NCBI GenBank assembly: GCA_963720775.1
Contig: CAVRGR010000002.1
Span: 186,001 to 250,000 of the forward strand
DNA: 64,000 nt
Direction: 5' to 3'
Source of the DNA: JAENVT01 sp963720775
GTDB taxonomy: Bacteria; Actinomycetota; Acidimicrobiia; Acidimicrobiales; Ilumatobacteraceae
The position numbers and the translations under genes are program-made. Below, one piece after another: positions 60,297 to 64,000 of this stretch (the first letter of the stretch is position 1; every line of letters starts with the position of its first letter). The notes beneath the pieces are model-generated. The model was given only the letters and a program-made list of their open reading frames with translations. It was not told the DNA's origin and did not search any database.

Positions 60297-61804
60297 GGTG
60301 AGCGGATCCAGCTGCGCGAGCGGTCCACGGCACGTAGCCACTCGCCGTGGCCCAGGTCGGCCAGCGTTCGGTCGCTGCCGGGCTGGAACGTCGCGTCGAT
60401 CTCCCAGCGCTCGGCGATCGTCGCCAACGACGGCCAGACGCCCTCCGCCAGACCGGCGAGGTACGCGGCTCCAAGCACTGTCGTCTCCTGATCACGCGGG
60501 CGCTGCACCGTGACGCCGAGCTGGTCTGCTTGCATCTGCAACAACGTGTCCATGACCGACGCTCCGCCGTCGACCCTCAGCGCGGCGAGGGGCGTGCCAC
60601 TCGCCAAAGTCATGGCTTCGACTGCATCGCGGGTTTGGTAGGCCATTGCCTCGATCACGGCGCGGGCCAGGTGAGCCTTCGTGGTACCGCGGGTGATGCC
60701 GACCAACGTGCCCCGTGCATACGGGTCCCACCAAGGGCTTCCTAGACCTGCGAACGCAGGCACCAGGTAGACGCCGCCGTTGTCTGCCGCAGTCTCGGCG
60801 AGCGGGCCGATCTCGGCAGCCGACCCGATCAGCCCCAAACCGTCACGGAGCCACTGGATCGCCGCACCAGTGACGAAGATCGCCCCTTCGAGCGCGTAGG
60901 CGACCGTGCCGTCGGAGAGTTGCCAGGCAACGGTCGTGAGCATGCCTTCGGTGGGGGAGGGGCCCGACGCCCCGATGTTGAGCAGCACGAAGCTGCCCGT
61001 GCCGTAGGTGTTCTTGGCCATGCCCGGCTCGAAGCACGCTTGACCGAACAATGCCGCCTGCTGATCCCCGGCGACCCCGGAGATCGGCACGCCGGCCGGG
61101 CAACCGCAGGCGTCGGAGGTGATGCCGAAGCGGCCGCTCGACGGTAGAACTGCGGGCAGTGCAGACATCGGGACGCCGAACAGATCGCACAGATCGGGCG
61201 ACCAGTGCAGGCCGTGGATGTCGAAGAGCATCGTCCTGCTCGCGTTCGTTGCGTCGGTGGCGTGCACCGCTCCACCGGTGAGGTTCCAGATCAGCCAGGA
61301 GTCGATCGTTCCGAGCGCCAGCTCGGAGTCGTTGGGAACGCCCCGTTCGGAGAGCAGCCACTCGAACTTCGAGCCGGAGAAGTAGGGGTCGAGCACGAGG
61401 CCGGTCGTGTGTCGAACCTGCGGGAGGTACCCCTCTTCGCGCAGACCTTCACATCGGTCTGCGGTGCGACGATCCTGCCAGACGATCGCCGTGCCGTACG
61501 GCTTTCCGGTCCGGCGATTCCAGGCGACGACCGTCTCGCGCTGGTTGGCGATGCCGATTGCTGCGACCGAGCCGACGCCTACGCTGGTCACGACGTCGTC
61601 GAGCGTCGCCCGGACCACGGACCAGATCTCCTCGGCATCGTGTTCCACCCAGCCGGGCTGAGGATAGATCTGGGCGAACTCGCGGTACGAGGCGATCGTC
61701 TCGCTGGACCGCCCGTCGACGAACACTGCCCGACTGCGAACGCCTGTGGTGCCGGCGTCGATGGCGATCACGCAACGGCCCGCGTCCCTCTCCATCTCGC
61801 TCAC
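60293..61804 (-). CDS. glpK: glycerol kinase
   Basis: A 503-residue FGGY kinase that makes glycerol 3-phosphate. IAIDAGTTGVRSRAVFVD is the phosphate loop; NQRETVVAWNRRTGKPYGTAIVWQDRRTA keeps the Arg-Glu glycerol contacts; DPYFSGSK keeps the tyrosine; GVAGDQQAALFGQ has the catalytic Asp; NTYGTGSFVLLNIG and RVDGGASVMDTLLQ complete the set. GTG 61804 or ATG 61795 could start it. All recognised glycerol residues are present, unlike the kinase at 24246-25691. Confidence 0.92.
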   Translation of the reverse strand: MSEMERDAGRCVIAIDAGTTGVRSRAVFVDGRSSETIASYREFAQIYPQPGWVEHDAEEIWSVVRATLDDVVTSVGVGSVAAIGIANQRETVVAWNRRTGKPYGTAIVWQDRRTADRCEGLREEGYLPQVRHTTGLVLDPYFSGSKFEWLLSERGVPNDSELALGTIDSWLIWNLTGGAVHATDATNASRTMLFDIHGLHWSPDLCDLFGVPMSALPAVLPSSGRFGITSDACGCPAGVPISGVAGDQQAALFGQACFEPGMAKNTYGTGSFVLLNIGASGPSPTEGMLTTVAWQLSDGTVAYALEGAIFVTGAAIQWLRDGLGLIGSAAEIGPLAETAADNGGVYLVPAFAGLGSPWWDPYARGTLVGITRGTTKAHLARAVIEAMAYQTRDAVEAMTLASGTPLAALRVDGGASVMDTLLQMQADQLGVTVQRPRDQETTVLGAAYLAGLAEGVWPSLATIAERWEIDATFQPGSDRTLADLGHGEWLRAVDRSRSWIRSP

Positions 61805-61809
61805 GGTAG

Positions 61810-62160
61810 TCAGCGGCGTCGCTTCTTGGTCGAACGGTTGGGCCGTTGTGACGGCCCGGTACTGGTACGTCTCGTCGGCGCGGGCCGCTGGCGCACCGGC
61901 TGTGCACCGTTGGTCGGCCGGTTGGCCACTGCCAGGCGGCGCTCTCTTGCCTCGCGGATCGATTGCCGCTGGTAACCGAACTTCGACAGGATGGCGACAA
62001 AGGCCACGTAGAAGACCATGCCGACGACGAGACCGACGTAGGTCCCGACCTGGCGGTGCTTGACCAGCAACGTCAGAGCGAGACCGCCGACGACCAGGAA
62101 TATCGTTGCCTCGCGGGCGATGCGCCGCCACGGGATGGGCCGGTTCGCGTCCCAAGCCAC
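61810..62160 (-). CDS. small membrane protein
   Basis: A 116-residue protein with two hydrophobic segments (about 20-35 and 44-64) and a basic Pro/Arg/Thr-rich tail ending STKKRRR. AGGAGG lies 8 bases before the GTG at 62160, which decides the start. It is just upstream of glpK and divergent from the phosphofructokinase gene. Function unknown. Confidence 0.7.
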   Translation of the reverse strand: MAWDANRPIPWRRIAREATIFLVVGGLALTLLVKHRQVGTYVGLVVGMVFYVAFVAILSKFGYQRQSIREARERRLAVANRPTNGAQPVRQRPAPTRRTSTGPSQRPNRSTKKRRR

Positions 62161-62193
62161 AGTGTGCTCCTCCTTTTGCCGATCGCCGTGCCC

Positions 62194-62199
62194 TAGGGT
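62194..62199 (+). promoter_or_regulatory. candidate -10 box for pfkA
   Basis: TAGGGT ends 8 bases before the GTG at 62208 and there is no ribosome binding site, suggesting a leaderless transcript. Confidence 0.45.
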
Positions 62200-62207
62200 G
62201 TGCACAC

Positions 62208-63242
62208 GTGCGCGTGGGCATTTTGACAGGTGGCGGCGACTGCCCAGGACTCAACGCGGTCATCCGGGCGATCGTTCGCAAGGGTGAGATCAACTTCGGC
62301 GATGAGCTCATCGGCTTCCTCGATGCCTGGGACGGTGTCCGCGAGCGTCGAACCATGCCGCTCGACGTCCGATCCCTGCGCGGCATGTTGCCGAGAGGCG
62401 GCACCCTGCTGGGCACCCGTCGTGGCAGCCCCTACGACGACCCGGGCGGCCCCGAGCAAGTGGCCGCGACGTTCCGCGACATGAGGATCGATGGCCTCGT
62501 GGTGATCGGCGGCAACGGATCGCTCACCGTTGCCTGCAAGCTCCACCACGATCTCGGGCTGCCGATCGTCGGCGTGCCGAAGACCATCGACAACGACATC
62601 GTCGGCACCGACATGACGTTCGGCTTCACCACCGCAGTGCAGATCGCCACGGACGCCATCGATCGGTTGCACACGACGGCCGAGAGCCACGACAGAGTGA
62701 TGATCGTCGAGGTGATGGGTCGCAACTCGGGATGGATCGCCACCTACGCCGGCATTGCCGGGGGTGCCACAGCGATCCTGATCCCAGAAGAGCCGTTCGA
62801 CATCGACGAGATCTGTCGATTGCTGCACCATCGCCACGAGCGTGGTCGCTACGCGTCGATCGTTGTTGTGGCCGAGGGAGCGGAGCCGCGGGCCGACACC
62901 ATGCCGACACGCGAGAAGATCTACGACCGGTTCGGTCACGTCCGACTGGGTGGTGTCGCCGACACGATCGCGTATGCCATCGAAGACCGGACGGGCTTGG
63001 AGACACGGGTCGTACTGCTCGGACACGTGCAGCGCGGCGGCACGCCTTCGGCCTTCGACAGAGTGCTCTCCACGAGATATGGAATCGCCGCCATCGACGC
63101 AGTGCACAACGGCGACTGGGGGAAGATGGCCGTGCTGCGCGGCACCGAAGTCACGATGATTCCGCTCACCGAGACGGTCGGCAAGACGCGCTACGTCGAT
63201 CTGCACCTCTACCACGATGTCGCCGAGGTGTTCTTCGGGTAG
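62208..63242 (+). CDS. pfkA: 6-phosphofructokinase, group III
   Basis: Glycolytic enzyme of 344 residues converting fructose 6-phosphate to the bisphosphate. GILTGGGDCPGLNAVIR (4-20) is the phosphoryl-donor loop; VVIGGNGSLTVAC (about 97-109); PKTIDNDIVGTDMTFGF (about 122-138); MIVEVMGRNSGWIA; and VLLGHVQRGGTPSAFDRVL. The pair G (in GGNGS) plus K (in PKTIDND) is the group III pattern, which includes both ATP- and PPi-using enzymes; the G favours ATP. N replaces the more usual E or D in GG[ED]G. Confidence 0.92.
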   Translation: MRVGILTGGGDCPGLNAVIRAIVRKGEINFGDELIGFLDAWDGVRERRTMPLDVRSLRGMLPRGGTLLGTRRGSPYDDPGGPEQVAATFRDMRIDGLVVIGGNGSLTVACKLHHDLGLPIVGVPKTIDNDIVGTDMTFGFTTAVQIATDAIDRLHTTAESHDRVMIVEVMGRNSGWIATYAGIAGGATAILIPEEPFDIDEICRLLHHRHERGRYASIVVVAEGAEPRADTMPTREKIYDRFGHVRLGGVADTIAYAIEDRTGLETRVVLLGHVQRGGTPSAFDRVLSTRYGIAAIDAVHNGDWGKMAVLRGTEVTMIPLTETVGKTRYVDLHLYHDVAEVFFG

Positions 63243-63269
63243 ATCGCCCGCCGACGGCGGTCGGGTGGG

Positions 63270-63275
63270 TAGTGT
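63270..63275 (+). promoter_or_regulatory. candidate -10 box for the ABC ATPase gene
   Basis: TAGTGT ends 8 bases before the ATG at 63284; another probable leaderless start. Confidence 0.4.
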
Positions 63276-63283
63276 CGAGCAAG

Positions 63284-64000
63284 ATGAGTCAACCTCTCGT
63301 CTCGGCCCGAGGCCTCGTCAAGCAGTACGACGATTTCACGGCTGTCGACGACATCGACTTCGATGTCGAGCGCGGCGAGGCCTTCGGCTTCCTCGGCCCC
63401 AACGGTGCAGGCAAGTCGACGACGATGAGGATGATCGGCTGTGTCTCGCCTCCAACGGCGGGCACTCTGCAGTTGTTCGGGATGGACGCGGCGACTCAAG
63501 GTCGCCAGATCCGCGCTCGCCTCGGCGTGGTTCCTCAGCTCGACACGCTCGATACCGAACTGAGCGTGATGGAGAACTTGGTGGTGTACGGCCGCTACTT
63601 CGACATCCCCCGTGCCGAGTGCCGTCGCAGAGCGAAAGAGCTCCTCGAGTTCGTTCAGCTGAGCGACCGAGCCGACAGTGTCGTCGACAACCTCAGCGGC
63701 GGCATGAAGCGGCGCTTGTCGATCACGCGCTCACTCATCAACAAGCCGGATCTTCTCTTGCTCGACGAGCCGACGACGGGTCTCGATCCTCAGGCGCGAC
63801 ACGTGGTGTGGGATCGCTTGTATCGGCTCAAGCACGACGGTGTCACGTTGATCATCACCACGCACTACATGGACGAGGCCGAGCAGCTGTGCGACCGCTT
63901 GGTGGTGATGGACGGGGGTCGGATCGTCGCTTCGGGTTCGCCGCGGTCGCTCATCGAGGAACACTCGAGCAGGGAAGTCCTCGAACTTCGTTTCCGGCTC
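63284..64000 (+). CDS. ABC transporter ATP-binding protein, partial
   Basis: The first 239 codons of an ABC-2-type export ATPase (NodI/DrrA-like); the frame is open at the window edge. LGPNGAGKSTTMRM is Walker A (about residues 40-53), VVPQLDTLD the Q-loop, LSGGMKRRLSI the signature, LLLLDEPTTGLDPQA the Walker B/D-loop, and ITTHYMDEAEQL the H-loop. A membrane partner gene would be expected next. Confidence 0.92.
   Translation, partial: MSQPLVSARGLVKQYDDFTAVDDIDFDVERGEAFGFLGPNGAGKSTTMRMIGCVSPPTAGTLQLFGMDAATQGRQIRARLGVVPQLDTLDTELSVMENLVVYGRYFDIPRAECRRRAKELLEFVQLSDRADSVVDNLSGGMKRRLSITRSLINKPDLLLLDEPTTGLDPQARHVVWDRLYRLKHDGVTLIITTHYMDEAEQLCDRLVVMDGGRIVASGSPRSLIEEHSSREVLELRFRL

Noticed and set aside
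62208..63242. Pyrophosphate-dependent phosphofructokinase
   Set aside because: Lysine in PKTIDND alone is not diagnostic in group III; the glycine in GGNGS favours ATP and a separate pyrophosphatase is nearby.

Overview
The window reads as a chromosomal segment of a GC-rich actinobacterium, most likely of the class Acidimicrobiia (Ilumatobacter-like). This rests on family content: a WhiB regulator, luciferase-like (F420-type) oxidoreductases, a PimB-like mannosyltransferase, an actinobacterial zinc-ribbon/phosphatase pair, a group III phosphofructokinase, many GTG starts, and TAnnnT hexamers 6-9 bases before start codons, as expected for leaderless transcripts. No insertion sequence, phage, CRISPR array, tRNA or ribosomal RNA gene was recognised. 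The one certain RNA gene is rnpB (22181-22540, minus).

Layout. 0-2.2 kb: a DUF898-like membrane protein, then a junction where a minus-strand C-terminal fragment meets a histidine kinase that lacks its N-terminus. 2.2-7 kb: an aromatic catabolism module (LigM-type O-demethylase, LLM oxidoreductase, Rieske oxygenase, SDR) with a collagen-like remnant. 7-14.2 kb: a secreted collagen-like protein, CspA, an LLM oxidoreductase, a class A penicillin-binding protein and a short operon (zinc ribbon, membrane protein, phosphatase, acetyltransferase); about 900 bases without a gene follow. 15-22 kb: a patch of short secreted, membrane or truncated genes ending in an antitoxin-toxin fusion. 22-31 kb: rnpB, two ferritin-like Tat proteins and a glycerol-phosphate block (GlpD, an alkyl-DHAP-synthase-like flavoenzyme, a small membrane protein and an FGGY kinase in one overlapping operon, with a divergent GlpC/HdrD-like protein). 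31-41.6 kb: whiB, trpD, thrB, an exonuclease/UvrC-like protein and an NYN protein sharing two LexA-type boxes, a methyltransferase, queG, a frameshifted PimB-like glycosyltransferase and a ROK kinase.

41.5-55.4 kb: a myo-inositol uptake and catabolism cluster. A LacI regulator carrying two frameshifts is divergent from iolE, an ABC importer (binding protein, unusually long permease, ATPase), iolC, an aldolase, iolB, a Gfo/Idh dehydrogenase, iolD, an SDR and iolG. Most neighbours overlap by a few bases, so expression is probably coupled. A perfect palindrome TAGAGCGCTCTA lies in the lacI/iolE promoter and again inside iolB and is the likely operator. Methylmalonate-semialdehyde dehydrogenase (iolA) is not in the window.

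55.4-64 kb: an ECF sigma factor overlapping a probable membrane anti-sigma/BNR protein that appears frameshifted, pyrophosphatase, an aminotransferase, an SGNH-like protein, a canonical glycerol kinase, phosphofructokinase, and the start of an ABC ATPase that runs off the end.

A recurring theme is breakage: frameshifts in otherwise good genes (glycosyltransferase, lacI, anti-sigma/BNR, collagen-like remnant) and several places where truncated genes abut. Either the genome is decaying in patches or the assembly carries indel and join errors; read mapping would separate these.
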